Positions 1 through 12,500 are shown, numbered from the stretch's first letter. The stretch is 64,000 bases of DNA from Harmonia axyridis (GCF_914767665.1 NC_059502.1:12834001-12898000), one strand, 5' to 3'. The notes: generated by a model not told the origin, from the letters alone. Program-made: numbers and translations.

Positions 1-1941
1 GATTTTAAAATAATTTTGTCATACATAATTCGTGGAATTCGAAGTTGCAGGCAAATTTAAATCAAATTGACTATTCTTTTCCTCATATACCAACTTCCAA
101 ATCATAATAATTCTTATTCAACTCTAATACAGCATAGTTCTTGTTTTTTCATACATATCATATCCTTTTCTGATGAAAATAATTTAAAATTCAAATCAAA
201 CTTTGTCAACGTGGAAACATAGTACGAGAAATAAAGGAAGGTGAGGACTTCTTTAAAAACATAATAACTCAAATATCTCGCAAACTGTTGATTTTCGGTT
301 ATTGAATAATATCAATCGACAGTAAATAAGGGATACTAACACCACCCTTTGCAGTTTTGGAATTTCGAACGGCTATATTCACGAAAACAGTAGTCGAATT
401 TGGCTCATTAACGAACCTACCCGGAAAATTTCAATTTTCATGAATTCCATTCGAAAGTTAGATATGTATTGTATTTGGAAGATCAGATTCACAGATATAA
501 TGAATTTTGAGGACAGATTCATCATCAGTGTGTCAAATCTATCGATGGATACGATTTCTGGCACAAAATTCGTTAAATACAGATATTGTGATGAAATAAT
601 GCGTGTGCAAAAATGTCGATTGCAAAATGATGGATGCGCCGGTGCTATTTTCGGTATCTACTGTATCAAGTTGAAATTTCAACAGACGACGTGATTGAAC
701 TTGTTTGATAGGTGCATGCTGAGTTACTTTGAGGGCTGAAAAACATATGCATCCTGCATACAAACTGGAATTTATGTTAACAAGGTAATTGTCATATTTC
801 TCTTCCATGCTTTCACAACCCAGTTACTACTATGAAAATGTTATTCGAACTGATAATTCTATATAAATATTCATGTCTCCATGTGTACATCCTCTCCTGT
901 TCCATATTGCTGATGCGAATATGTATTATATGTATACATTTGAATTTTTATAATACTCGTGGGACGTCTACTCCTATAACCCTATACGCAGTCTGCAATG
1001 CGGAGGTGCTTTGAGGTTTACTTTTTTCGTATTTGCATAATTTATGTGTTTACATGGAGGATTGTGTACAATTATGGACAATAAATGAAACAGCTCACTT
1101 CCTCTGATATGAATTTGCTTCGGTTAAAATGTGTACAAAGTCCCTGCGGATGGTGGAATATAAAAAAAAGAAAAGATCAGCCTAACGATTCGTGTTTTTT
1201 TTTTCTATCCAATTTAATCAATGAAAAAATACTAGGAGTGTAGACTTTGAAATCACAGGAAATAAAGATGCAAGATGAGCATTAGTTGAACTTTGGAACT
1301 TTATATATATTATAAACTTATTTCAGTATGCATAAATTCAATGGATACCCTGATTTATTCATAAATGAAATATTTTGCTCAATAGAAGTAGTTTCCAATG
1401 AATTTTCTCTCGACTTCGTAATTCATCATTTCTGATATAGACAAAATTTTCCTCAACATAAGCAGTATTCCAGTTTATTGACTAAAAAGTTGACCTCATC
1501 ATTTTTCTGTATTTTTTTTGTTCTTTTGTATATTGAAGCTTTTCATAGTATTGTTTCCACTCTGCATATAATGCTAATGCTACGCTGGTTTCCAATAAAA
1601 TAGCCTTTCTTTTAATTTGGTTATGATGGATGTTGGGGTCTTTCGCTACCATGGATGGTGACCATGGCAGCACATTTCTTGCTGGTTAACTTCTAAATTT
1701 AACATCTCGATGCCTATTTTCATACAACACACTTAAGGGTGTTTCCACCCCGTTTGGTATAAGATCTCCCTCCTTCAAATAAAAATTAAGTTGTTTCGGA
1801 GTTTTATGAAATACTTGTGTGTCCTAAAAGACTTGAATTCAGTTGGAATGAAAATTTTATCTATTCACCTTCAATGGCAGGACGTTTTCTTAAGGGTTCA
1901 CTTCAATTATTGATTTCTCTGGTCAAACTTTTATATTGAGG
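1..1941. other. AT-rich intergenic stretch, no gene seen
   Basis: I see no recognisable coding sequence. Short open frames (for example 440-694 + and 1482-1673 -) lack any family motif or splice context. About 260-345 resembles part of the hairpin repeat at 24926-25100: it shares AAACTGTTGATTT and, further on, ATCGACAG followed by CTAACACC. This suggests an old copy of that repeat. Confidence 0.5.
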
Positions 1942-2660
1942 TATACAGGGTGTTTCTAGATTGGATGTACAAACGAAAATGACAGATTCATCGCATCATT
2001 TCAAGACGAAAAGTCTCATAAACATGGGCTCGAAAACTATTTGTTTCCGAGATACATACATACAGGGTGTTAAAGTTTGATTTTTTAGAGTTTTTTTTCA
2101 TAGCTCCTTCCCTTCACCAGATATTCAACTTAAATTTGGCATAGATATTCCAATTTGAAGTTTTCATCATGTGTTTTGCAAATTTTGAATGCAAATCTAC
2201 AGGGTGATATTTTTTTCCGGAACAGCTTATTTCCTCCTGAACTTTTTTGATGGACGGCTGGTAGTACATAAAAAAGTAAAAAAAACTTTGGTCCAGTACT
2301 ACACTTTTTGGTTTCTTGCAAATTGTGGTATTGTTGTATCTACTTCTGATCTCGAAATGAAAGTTTCAAACAATTCGCTATTAATCCTCAGGAAAATCCA
2401 AATTATTAAAGAGATCCAAATAGTAAGCTTTGATGAATGAATTCATTAATTAAGTTTTGGTACTTAGTTACCCAATCTGTAGTGAAGATTGATAAAGATT
2501 CGATAGACTGGTAAAATCATCACAAAAAAATAGAGCTACAAGAAACAACCTGTATCTCGAGAACGGAACTTTAGCGGGAGAACATCATTAGAAATTTTTT
2601 CTGGAATAATACAAGGAATTTCACAATTTTCTTTGAACCCCCATTTTAAAACCCTGTATA
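1942..2660. repeat. acagggtg-type repeat with short terminal inverted repeats
   Basis: The stretch starts with TATACAGGG (1942-1950) and ends with CCCTGTATA (2652-2660), an exact 9-bp inverted pair about 0.72 kb apart. Further ACAGGGTG motifs lie inside at about 2044 and 2200, so several nested or adjacent copies are possible. No coding sequence is recognisable. The same terminal motif occurs at 3417, 24874 and, inverted, near 7366, 11222 and 11280. It is probably a non-autonomous DNA transposon; a link to a mariner-type transposase is inferred from the 24874 copy. Confidence 0.5.
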
Positions 2661-3483
2661 TACTAAAGATCCGTCGTTGAAAGCGTTATTCTCCAATATT
2701 TTTCTATGACTGTCTGGGATTTTTTTTTACATCTTCATCAAGAGAGGCGCTCATTTTAATTTTATGACTTAATTTTCTTATTATTCCTTGAAAATATCTT
2801 TTTCGAATGTTTTCATAAGATATGAGAAAATTAAATGTACCATAAAAATCATTTGTATCCCTTGATGAATTTGAAATTGTAAATATAATTTTGTCCAAAG
2901 TGGCGGAGTAATAGAAATTCCCAGACGACAAATTCATTAGAAATTCAATTAATTCTGCTCAGTCGATGAATACAATAAAGAAAACAAAATTGCCCAAACC
3001 AGTATTCGCCAAAACAAATTACGTAGTCCGTAGTTGAGATAAATCCGTCGGATGCAAATGTTTATAATTAAATTTATCTTTATTGCCCCGAGCACTTTGC
3101 GGGAGCTTCCAGACTAACCCGAAACAGAATATATTTTCTACATTCTTCCTAGTGTTGTTCCAACTACTTTGAGTGGTAATGAGTAAAAATGATGATGCAC
3201 CAAACTACACAGCAAATGTAGTTTACGTCAGTTACGGTTGAAGACAGAATTAACAGATCAAAATTTCTACAGAGTATAAAACCAAAAAGTGCGGAAAGAC
3301 AGAACCTTTTGAGCGCTCGTACATTCATTCTTTGAATGTACCCTAGGAGATCACTGAGAGACTGAAAAAGTGTATATACCTACATGGGATGTAAATTACT
3401 ATTTTCATCTCATATTTACAGGGTGTTTCTTAATTGTGAGGAAAAACTGCAGGAGATGATAGTACTCACCAAAAACGCATAAA
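2661..3483. other. intergenic, no gene seen
   Basis: AT-rich sequence without a supported gene. An ACAGGGTGTTTCT motif at about 3418-3430 marks the edge of another acagggtg-type repeat whose other end I cannot place. Confidence 0.4.
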
Positions 3484-4022
3484 ACCGTTTCTCTATTTCA
3501 GTATCATAATGAGTTCATTACAGTACTAAAAACAATGTTAATTAGTTCATAACATCATTGTTTTCAGTTATATTTCAGGTTTTGTGGTTGTCTTAACTGA
3601 CTTCCGATCCTTTCAAGACATTTCATTTGTCAATATAATATAATTTGGATATAGTTGAATGATTTGCAGCATTATTTGCAATTTCTCTCAATACTAGTGG
3701 TATTAAATCGATTTCGTCAGACATAATTCACGAATTCAATGCGTATTTATAAATTATTTCAGAATTGGAAACGAACGATTCAATTCAAATTCCGTTATCT
3801 GTCAATTTTCGTAACAGTCACACCAACTGCCAAGATACGATACAAAAGCAACTAGGATGTATAATCTGAATTTTGCATTGAATTTCGACAATATTTCACA
3901 AAATTTGACTGAAGTAGAGAAAATATCGTCTAATACTCGTTGCAGAAGGCAATTCCAAATCTCATGCGTTGAGATTTCGAATTCGTGTTGGAATAGGAGC
4001 CCATGTTTTTGAATATACTATT
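3484..4022 (+). repeat. dispersed repeat, copy 1 (pairs with 48035-48616)
   Basis: About 540 bp can be followed side by side with 48035-48616. Both start CTCTATTTCAGTATC, share TTTTGTGGTTGTCT, GACTTCCGATCCT and AATATAATATAATTTGG, and end at a TTGCAGAAGGC...GTGTTGGAATAGGAGCC hairpin followed by an AATATACTATT end. Small indels and substitutions are scattered throughout. No coding sequence was found. The hairpin plus AATATACTATT end resembles the ends of the foldback elements at 28813, 31076 and 39246. Confidence 0.65.
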
Positions 4023-4213
4023 TGGCTCCAAAGAAAGCCTACAGGTATTGAATCACAATATCTCGCTGGACAATTGTGATCAGCTCTTCGAAGTGCAATT
4101 GTTTCATTGCTATTGGGGCACGTAGCCCCGTCTTGTTGAAAATGAACGCCATCCCCATCAATATTATCAATTACACCAGCCTCATTTTCGAATAAGCAAA
4201 GATCAGCAAACAT
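4018..4213 (-). pseudogene. mariner-like (rosa/DD41D-type) transposase fragment
   Basis: Read on the minus strand, the frame contains HFQQDGATCPNSNETIAL followed by CDSIPVGFLWSQIVYS. These are decayed versions of the FQQDGAT block, which carries the second catalytic aspartate, and the CDxTPLDxFLWG block, which carries the third, in rosa-type transposases. The second aspartate is kept. In the third block PLD has become PVG, and about 20 residues between the blocks are missing. The frame runs into the dispersed repeat at its 3' end. This is a dead fragment; its source is related to, but distinct from, the four rosa copies further right. Confidence 0.6.
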
Positions 4214-7200
4214 ATAACATTACTAGTGATCGATCGGTTTGAGTTTATGTATTAACTGAACTGAAAAATCCTCCAGGCCTAAGTCTTCATGCAAAATACG
4301 GTGTGATATCCCAAACACTCAAATTAGTCCACCAGTTTCCCTTTTGCTTGCCAACAAGTTGCTTCACAACGATTCAATAGCTTTAGGTTTGCGAACTGTG
4401 ACTGCAAAAATTTAACCACTTTAGTATTGAATATTAACCATTTCATTGTGTAGTTGAAGCGTGTATTGTTCCATATTTAGTAATTCCGTAGTTTCATGTG
4501 TCCAATGCGAAAAGATGACAATTTCAAAAGATAGTGAGCTTTTCAAAATAAAACTTCTTCACGGAAAACCCTATATCTACAAGTTCCATAGATACAAAAT
4601 TTTTTTCGCAAACCTCTTCTTTTATAAAGAATATCTCTGGACTCATCCGATACGTACATTTTCTCCAATTCGTTGTGGACTCTACACATTCAATGTCATC
4701 CATGATCAACACGTAATTTTGCATAACATACATTGTGACAAAAAACTTGAGGTAAGAAATTTCACAAATGATATATTTTTTGTCCCAGTTACCATACTAC
4801 GAGTAATTGTAATTCCGCTTTTGACAATCATCATATATTAAACTAAACTCATACACTCAAAAACTTAATGAGAGCCACTTAGCTAGAACCTCATTGTAAT
4901 AAAAGCTAGACCAACCTTCCTCCTGGCAAAAAATATCCAGGTTTCACAGCTGGATCCTAGGAAACTATTCCCTAATTCACACAACGCTTCATATCCATTC
5001 TCTTTTCCATTTTCCACCATCATGAGAGAACGTGGGATAGAATTATTTACCCTCTCTGTAACAAAGTGGATGTCTATGCGAATATGTACAATCTCCAGAG
5101 AAGAAGGCACACCGGTTTTTACCTTCATTAATTACGGAGAATTTATTATTTCGAATCCCAGAGCACACCTAGAAACATACCGAGTTCGTGCGCTTGTTGT
5201 CTTCTTGCCTCTCTTCAGTCTCTTCCTCTTCGAACATAATGGCATCCACCATCCATTCCGATTTAACAAAAATAGGGAGAGAAAACTCCCGAATGGAATG
5301 AACCTAATGAGACGTTGCTCATATCTGTTCATCAGAAAGCAGATGTTTAGACATGCTATACTTGCTGTTGACACATTTATCATTGGTCTGTTGGGAAGCA
5401 GGTTAATTAGGCATGTTTATCATTCTGACAAGAGCTTCACCTGTATGAATGGATGAGATATACGGGGTGGAATTTTGCATTGTCTAAATCTAAAATTCGG
5501 TTGAAATCAATAGTCACGTCTAATATTGTAAAAACCTATTGTTACGCATTTGCAAAACGAAAGAATCACTGATGTAAAGTCAGGGGCTTTTGAGGGCTCG
5601 TCATTTATACGCCAATTGCGAAGAAGAGAATTGTTTACAGGTACTTCTTAATTACATTTTTAATATTATAGTCAACTCTACAACTTGATTCGTCTTGATA
5701 TTTCGAGCATCTTCATATTAGATAATATGTGCCAAAGCTCAGTAATTTGTGATCAAATTGAGTAGTTGAGTTGAGCTCTTTCAAATAACTTCATTTTCAA
5801 ACGAAGTTGACTAATAGGTACTTCAATTCTAAAATTAGAGACATGACATCATTGCACAGCATGATGATTTCTGTGTTTTTTTCAACAGAGAACAGAGTTG
5901 CATTTAGCCAAAAAATCTGGTAATTTTTCTATTGTATTGTGATTGACTGCGATTAATTTGCACAATGTAACTGTAAAAATAATAAATATTGAAATTTACA
6001 CCATATCTTAATAAAAAAAATATTTTTAAGTATGTGTTTTTGGATTTCTAATATGTCAAAACCCGCATGCAGATCAATATAACTGCTTGTAACTTCATGC
6101 AATAAAGAGTCGCTTCATATTTTTATTGTAAAAAGGACTATTTTTCCTAGAATACGAAAAACTTCTCTCAAACAAAATGAATAAACAGACCGTTGAAAAA
6201 AGAAACTGTCATCGTAGCTACGGATTTGATTATAATTAAATTAATCCAAGCTAACTTCACGAAACTTTCGAAATGGAGTAAATATGTATCTTTCGGGAAG
6301 TTTCCGAAGCTTATTCATCAAAGATAATAATGGATGCAAATTAGAGATACACAGTGAGAATTCTTGGCTGATGGAGATACAACTAATTTTATATCCGAAA
6401 ATGTTGATTGATGTTCGTCATTTGGAAGTTTTATATTTCAGACTGTACGGTTAAAATTCAGCTCAAATATTTCTTTCACAAAATTGAAATTCTATCCAAC
6501 TGGATAGAATGAATTAATTTTCAGTACTTTTTTTAGAGAAAACGTCAAACATCGAAATACGCGATTCCAAGCCACATACCTAAAAAAATTCAATTTCATT
6601 TGAACAGATTCGTGTGTTCTTGAAAGGTGGTCTACCATAATTGCTGAGATTCTCAGTTCAACGAATATACGCTGAAATAATTCAGAAACAGAGGAATATG
6701 CTATATACTTGGAGAATAACGCTAAGCCTCTTACCACAAGAGTCACCCAGGTAATTTATGAAGTTAGCTTGGAAACTTTAATATTCCATCTTTGTTTAAA
6801 ATTCATCACGTGATCACGTCTTTCTACAATTCTATAGGACCTAGTTCAGAATTCGGATGGATGTTATTCATAATTTTTCTGATAATAGAATTATAGATTC
6901 AGTAGATTTTGGTGAACGTTTTTCAATATATTTTTATATGTTATCAGAAAAGCCACTGGTTTCTCATTCATTTGAATGAAACTGGCTAGAAGATTTATAA
7001 CTGTTGTGAAAAGATTTTTCTGTAAGATAATGAAAATTATTTTATGTGGGCACAAGGTTATTCATCTTGCTAACCTCAATATTCTCGAAAACGGCCTGAT
7101 ATTATTTTTTTCTGTAAATGAGTTTTTGTACAAGTCAATGTTGACTTGGGAGACGCGTTAAAGTAAGCCGGAAAAATGAAGACGCCAGGCGTCACGGTGC

Positions 7201-8280
7201 TGATAATTTTTCCCCAGGAACATACCTTTTTTATTATTCTATTCAAAAGATGATTTCATTCTTGATTTTCTCCAACTACAATTTGTTTCCATTTTTTTTA
7301 ATGAAAAATATTTAGCCTTTTTCGAGAAGTTAAGTTTACCAAGATCACCGAATCACCCTGTATAATATATCAAAAGTCACTTGGAGGAAGCCAGAACTTT
7401 TCGATTATACAAGGGTTGTCCATGTTTCCAGCAGTTCATTTGGTATTGAACGGATCATCTCTGGAGCGATTTTTTCTTTTTATATCCGGAATTACTTGCA
7501 GTGGTGAAGAATATTTATAATAAACAAGCGTTTTTCGAGTTCCAAAACAAAGTAGCTGGGAATTAATTGTCTTACCAGTCCTTTCGAATAAATACCAGTA
7601 TGCGAGTTCATCGTCTATCGGAATTCAAAATAATATGTTTCCATTTGGTCACTTTCATTGCTCGAAATAGTACACGTGCTGCCACGTGGCAATTTGAGTG
7701 GTCTTATTGATGGGAGTTGTGCTCACCTGCTCACCTTCCACATCTTATCAATAAAACTGATTGGGGAAGTTAGTAAGAGCCATTTAAGAGAATGTAATTG
7801 AACACTTAGGAAGGATTCTACAGTCATCGAGAAAATGAGAAAAGTTTATAATAATTTTGATGATGACTGGCAAAATTCTGTGGCACATTATTTTGCGTTC
7901 AAATCTATTCCACCAATTACTTTCAAGGTCTGTTATGATACGTCGAGTTCTGAATTAGATGATTCTGCATCTCAAGGCTCGTCATACTTCTGCAGAAAAA
8001 AAATTTGGTTAAATACGAAACTGACTACGAGAGATCAATCAATATAATTTTCTTCACATTTTCTCAATGTTATAACTAGTTTGCCTTCTATCTGAAGGAT
8101 GAAGATCGAAAGAATATCTGGACTTGCGTTTTGATGAAGCAATTCAAATAATATTGGAAGAACTGTACACAAATTTAATGTTTTTAAGTTGCCACTACTG
8201 ATATTCGATCCAATTTGTCAATTGTGGGTCGAAGTGAACCATTTTCTAACTGAACTTAAAATACATAGCCTAATCTATTA
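4214..8280. other. long stretch without a supported gene
   Basis: Two longer open frames on the + strand (4461-4841, 126 codons; 5022-5456, 144 codons) match no family I recognise and overlap other frames. The part from about 4880 to 5460 has somewhat higher GC and might be a unique sequence. CACCCTGTATAAT at about 7363 is the outward end of an acagggtg-type repeat. A short perfect palindrome GACGCCAGGCGTC lies near 7184. Nothing else stands out. Confidence 0.4.
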
Positions 8281-8289
8281 GCAAAATAT

Positions 8290-8600
8290 TTGTTTGTTAT
8301 TAATTTCAGTAGAATGGCATTTCCCATGAAAATCGAGTTTACCAAACTCGGTTCAAAGAGGATTATAGATTCGATCCAACAAAGTATCGAGGCATCTACC
8401 TGCAAAATAACAAAGTTCAAAACACAGGCTTCAGACTTCTGCTTGCCAGTGATAAACTCGAACTTTCGATTCCCTCCTTTTCCAGTTTCCGCATATTCTT
8501 CTGATAATCTCGTGTGGTGGGAAAAACGAGAAAATCCCGTAATCCACACTTCCAACCAATGGATGGCTCCTTTCAAGTTGTAGACGGTTGATTTGTTCTC
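8290..8600. other. open, less AT-rich segment of unknown role
   Basis: Both strands stay open over about 300 bp (97 codons on +, 106 on -) and GC is higher than the surroundings. An acceptor-like TAATTTCAG lies at 8301-8309 on the + strand. The translations contain no motif I recognise. It could be an exon or conserved non-coding DNA, or simply chance; no function can be given. Confidence 0.2.
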
Positions 8601-9094
8601 TAGGCCGAAACATCGATTTAGTGGTGGCTTGCCTGAAGGTACAGACGATCTGGCAACATCCCGGATTATGAAATACGTTCGGTTGAACCGATTGCCAAAC
8701 GGATCATAAATTGTGAAAAGTTCGGTTTTTGAGTGCTCGCTCTCTGCGAGCCAATCGCTCTATTATTTGGTAACAATGTCTGCATTTTTCGAATTTGGTT
8801 TCAATCGATAAGATTCGACTTGCTAATTACAGGGGAACAGCTGTTTCGGTGTAGCGGTTTTTTGAGCTGATTCTATATCAATCTGATGTCCTAAATTCAA
8901 TTAACGTATCAATTTTCACCTAGTAGCTCAAATTTTTAAGAAATACAATTTTAGAGAAATATAAGTTACATTATTTTAACTCAAATCCGAAAGTGTAGTA
9001 AACAAAAGTAAAGATACGAAATTTTTATTTTAGTTTCACAAAAAACAATATTATGTCGTACTTACAAACAAAAAAGATAATAAAGAAATCAAAT

Positions 9095-9538
9095 AGTTAC
9101 TCAACACTTCGAAAGCTTCTTTTCCGCGACATTCTTGAATGTCTTTTTGAACAGTCCCTTTTTAAACTCCAGCAGTAATCTGCCATCATGTGCATGTCCC
9201 AAATTCCTTGGTAGCCTTCCTCCATAACTTTAATATCTTGGTGAAACTTGTTCCTCACTAATATTGCCTGAATTTTCTGGAAAACGGTCCTAGTTGCTGC
9301 TTACATAGTGTATTTTGATAACGATTTGAAACTATCAAGCATCTTGTTAACCATTTCAACATAGTTTTGAGTTTTATATTTGCCTAGAAAATTCTGCAAC
9401 AAATGATGTTCAAGCTTTTCGTTCAACTTGATTCATTTAATTTATGAATGCAGGATCCTTAATTGATTGTCTTATTTGTGGACCGTCAAATATCCCTGCT
9501 TTGAGTTTTTCTGTACGCAACTTATGCATTTTTACCCC
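9095..9538 (-). pseudogene. decayed ORF of a recurrent insect repeat family, 3' part
   Basis: On the minus strand the sequence reads LRTEKLKAGIFDGPQIRQ, then KDPAFIN, and after frame changes ENSGNISEEQ, MMADYCW-like and KRD-like segments. Several stops and frameshifts interrupt it. From memory this resembles an uncharacterised protein family found in many copies in insect genomes and probably linked to transposons; I cannot name its enzyme. The upstream part lies on the far side of the palindrome (10591-10665), where KALDMNGACFAY is readable. The ORF was therefore whole before the palindromic element entered it. Confidence 0.5.
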
Positions 9539-10590
9539 TATATCGGGTGTCCCAAGGTGAGTGGCCTATTAGATTATTATGAAAACTATTGATGGTAAAG
9601 ATTTCAAATTTTGTGGATAGATATTTGGCCAGTTAAGGTACATTTTTAAAATAATTTCACATTTCCAGTGTTGCCGGATGTACGACAATTTGGCAACAAC
9701 TTTGTTATTTTGAATAGGACATCCGGTATTTCTATTTTTTGTATGATACTCCATAAAATATTAAATCTATTCACTCTTACTTTTCCATCCCTATCTCAAA
9801 TGGTTTTTGAGTTATTAATTATTTTTCGAAATTTTAGATCAATTTGGCGTATTACGAAAATGACTCTAGTTCGCTCAATATTTGAGATTTAAGTCAGAAA
9901 TTTTGCGAGTCGTTAGATATTGATCTGATCTGTGTCACTGCTTTTGAATTATGGTTGTCAATAATACAGGACGGACCAAAAAAAATCATCATCTGCCAAG
10001 TTACAAAATTGTAAAAAAGTCTATTTTTTCAAATTAGACACCTAGTATATTTTTCAATTTTTGGAATCAGTACAACAAATTCTACAATCTTTCTATTCAC
10101 TTACACAGACTTTTTTACTATTTTGTAACTTGGAAAATGATGATTTTTTTTGGTCCGTCCTGTATTATTGACAACCATAATTCAGAAGCAGTGACACAGA
10201 TCAGATCAATATCTAACGACTTGCAAAATTTCTGACTTAAATCTCAAATATTGAGCGAACTAGAGTCATTTTCGTAATACGCCAATTTGATCTAAAATTT
10301 CGAAAAATAATTAATAACTCAAAAACCGTTGAAGATAGGGATGGAAAAGTAAGAGTGAATAGATTTAATATTTTATGGAGTATCATAAAAAAAATAGAAA
10401 TACCGGATGTCCCATTTAAAATAACAAAGTTGTTGCCAAATTGTCGTACATCCGGCAACACTGGAAATGTGAAATTATTTTAAAAATGTACCTAACATGG
10501 CCAAATATCTATCCACAAAATTTGAAATCTTTACCATCAATAGTTTCCATAATAATCTAATAGGCCACTCACCTTGGGACACCCGATATA
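9539..10590. mobile_element. 1,052-bp palindromic (foldback) element
   Basis: Left arm 9539-10022 and right arm 10107-10590 are inverted copies of 484 bp each, separated by an 84-bp AT-rich loop. The outer end reads TATATCGGGTGTCCCAAGG. Differences between the arms are few and scattered when read side by side. Each arm carries the same 74-codon open frame (9668-9892 + and 10237-10461 -), so those frames mirror each other and are not evidence of a gene. TA dinucleotides flank the termini. The element sits inside the decayed ORF at 9095-10665. It is probably a non-autonomous DNA transposon; a transcript would fold into a long hairpin. Confidence 0.8.
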
Positions 10591-10665
10591 TGCAAAACAT
10601 GCCCCATTCATATCCAGAGCCTTTACAAATTTTTACAGTTTCTTAAATTATGCAGTACAATTTCT
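10591..10665 (-). pseudogene. decayed repeat-family ORF, 5' part beyond the palindrome
   Basis: Minus-strand translation gives KALDMNGACFAY just before the palindrome boundary. This continues into the LRTEKLKAGIFDG segment on the other side (9095-9538). The two pieces are one ORF interrupted by the insertion. Short and non-functional. Confidence 0.45.
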
Positions 10666-10839
10666 ACAGAAATTGCCAGTTAAACTCTATGTAGAGTGTT
10701 GGTATTAGCATCATTATGTAATAGAACGTTACTTATCAAACAGGATTTTGGTTTTCACAAAAATTAAGTGATGGTTCCACATCACAACTGAACGAAGTTA
10801 TAAGTTATTTGACATTTTAGGCACCAGCCTACTATTCGA

Positions 10840-11291
10840 ACAAAAAAATAAAAGAGAAGATCGAATTTGCGTAGCTAGACTCGATATTTTTGTAGAGTCT
10901 GATACATTGTTGTATTCGTTTTTTTTTCCTCATCACCTCATAAGGAGAACCAATATGGTGTCCATAAGAAAAAAATTTACTATCGCGTCTCTAAACCAAT
11001 GAAAAACAGAAAAAATCTGAGATACCATTAGAATCTCTATTTTGGATAATGACTTCAAACCGAATTTCGTGAAGTTATCTCCAGAAACAAATGAGTTATA
11101 AAGATAAAAAGGAAATCTCGATTTTTAGTTTTTTAGAGATATCTCCGGAACCATTGGAGATATTTTGAATCTATTAACACCAACACACTAATCCCCAAAT
11201 AACTTTTTTGTAATTTAAGCCACCCTGTATTTCTAGCGGTTCTCGATATGCCTGTAGTGCCTTTCTAAATAGTTCTAACCCTGTATAATTT
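10840..11291. repeat. acagggtg-type repeat remnant
   Basis: The stretch ends with CACCCTGTATTTCT at about 11222 and, slightly further on, CCCTGTATAATTTC at about 11280. These are two inverted versions of the ACAGGGTG terminus. No partner end is clear on the left. No coding sequence seen. Confidence 0.3.
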
Positions 11292-11920
11292 CAGAAACTA
11301 CAGAAAGTAGTGGAAGCATTGTTGTCACTTTTGGGATGAAAGAAATTGGATATTGGTCTCAGATTTCAAAATTCTTACTCATCCTGAATAACATTGGTGT
11401 AGTGTCTGGTTTTGTGTTCGATCATTCTTTTAACAGCCTTAATTTCAACATTTTTTTTCGATTTTAATGAAATTCTAAATGAATCTTCTGCTTGGATTGT
11501 AGATGATTTTATAAGAATTTTAGATTCTCCAATAGGGATGTTGCCTGTATTTTGATATTGCTTATAATTTATAGATAAGCCCTAAACTTACTAGTTTATC
11601 TATGATCACCACGTGCTATCGGTCTGTCAAACCGAACTGATATCAGCTGATATTGACAGTCAAGTCGTTTTGATTATATCATCTGACTTTCTAAACTATA
11701 GATGAACTAGTTCTAGATAAGATTATTTTATCTATGTTCTAAACGTTTCAGTGCTATGACGTCAAATTGGCCTGATTGGCTTTTGCAGTCACGTGCTTGT
11801 CGAAAAGAATAAACACAAATTTTATCAAATGAACTCGAGAAATAAGATAATGTAAATGCTATATTAGTATTCAAAAAAGGGCCTTCAATGTGGAAAACCT
11901 AAATTCATTTGATTTTATTA
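11292..11920. other. intergenic, with a short palindromic E-box cluster
   Basis: No gene seen. A perfect 14-bp palindrome ATATCAGCTGATAT lies at 11640-11653 with CACGTG at about 11610. Both contain CANNTG cores of the kind bound by bHLH proteins. Repeated AGATAAG/CTTATCT-like words (GATA-type) occur at 11570-11740. Any regulatory role is a guess. Confidence 0.25.
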
Positions 11921-12500
11921 TATGACGCAACATCCCTATTGTTCGGGTTCATTTTCCAACTCTGAGAATATACAACAAACATCCGAGCAAAATATGCTGA
12001 TGAAATTCAACATTGAGGCACAAAACAGCAGGAAGACCTCTTACTTCACTAATATTCATTTATGGGCCTTGGCAAAGCACCCCCGAGGGTCTCATCCAAA
12101 GGACCGAAACGTCAACTTCTTCCCACAACAGAGTCGAATGAAAAGTCAACACACTCCGTTTGGTGTCATGGAACTCTTCTTCTTATTATTTCACCCCCAT
12201 CCCCCAAAGGAGCCGCAATGTCGGAACCTCAATTTATCCTCCCCTGCCTTGAAAATATGACGTGCATTCGAGATTCTATCGATCCCCCCACCAACATCAC
12301 CTCCGTATCTATGACCGGAACTATCCGACTTCATTCAAATTCATGACTGGTCCCTCTGAATGCGGATTTTTGCAGAACCGAGTACTCGGATGTTCCCAAA
12401 TAATCCCTTAATCGAATCGATGGATTCGGCTTGATCGTCTCGTTTCACGAGGAATTGTGGGAGATCCAGCATTTGCAAATTCGCCAGTTGGAATTTTCAT
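11921..12500. other. C-rich island, unknown role
   Basis: About 580 bp with clearly higher GC than the flanks and runs of C on the + strand. Two overlapping + frames stay open (11922-12260 and 12062-12346), mostly because C-rich sequence lacks stops, and neither has a recognisable motif. It could be an untranslated or coding exon, a promoter or a conserved non-coding block. It is not obviously repetitive within this window. Confidence 0.25.

Noticed and set aside
4461..5456. Two longer + frames (126 and 144 codons) as possible genes
   Set aside because: No recognisable domain, no splice pattern tying them together, and competing open frames on the other strand.
9668..10461. Two 74-codon open frames in opposite directions with nearly the same protein
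   Set aside because: They are mirror images created by the 9539-10590 palindrome, with no family motif.
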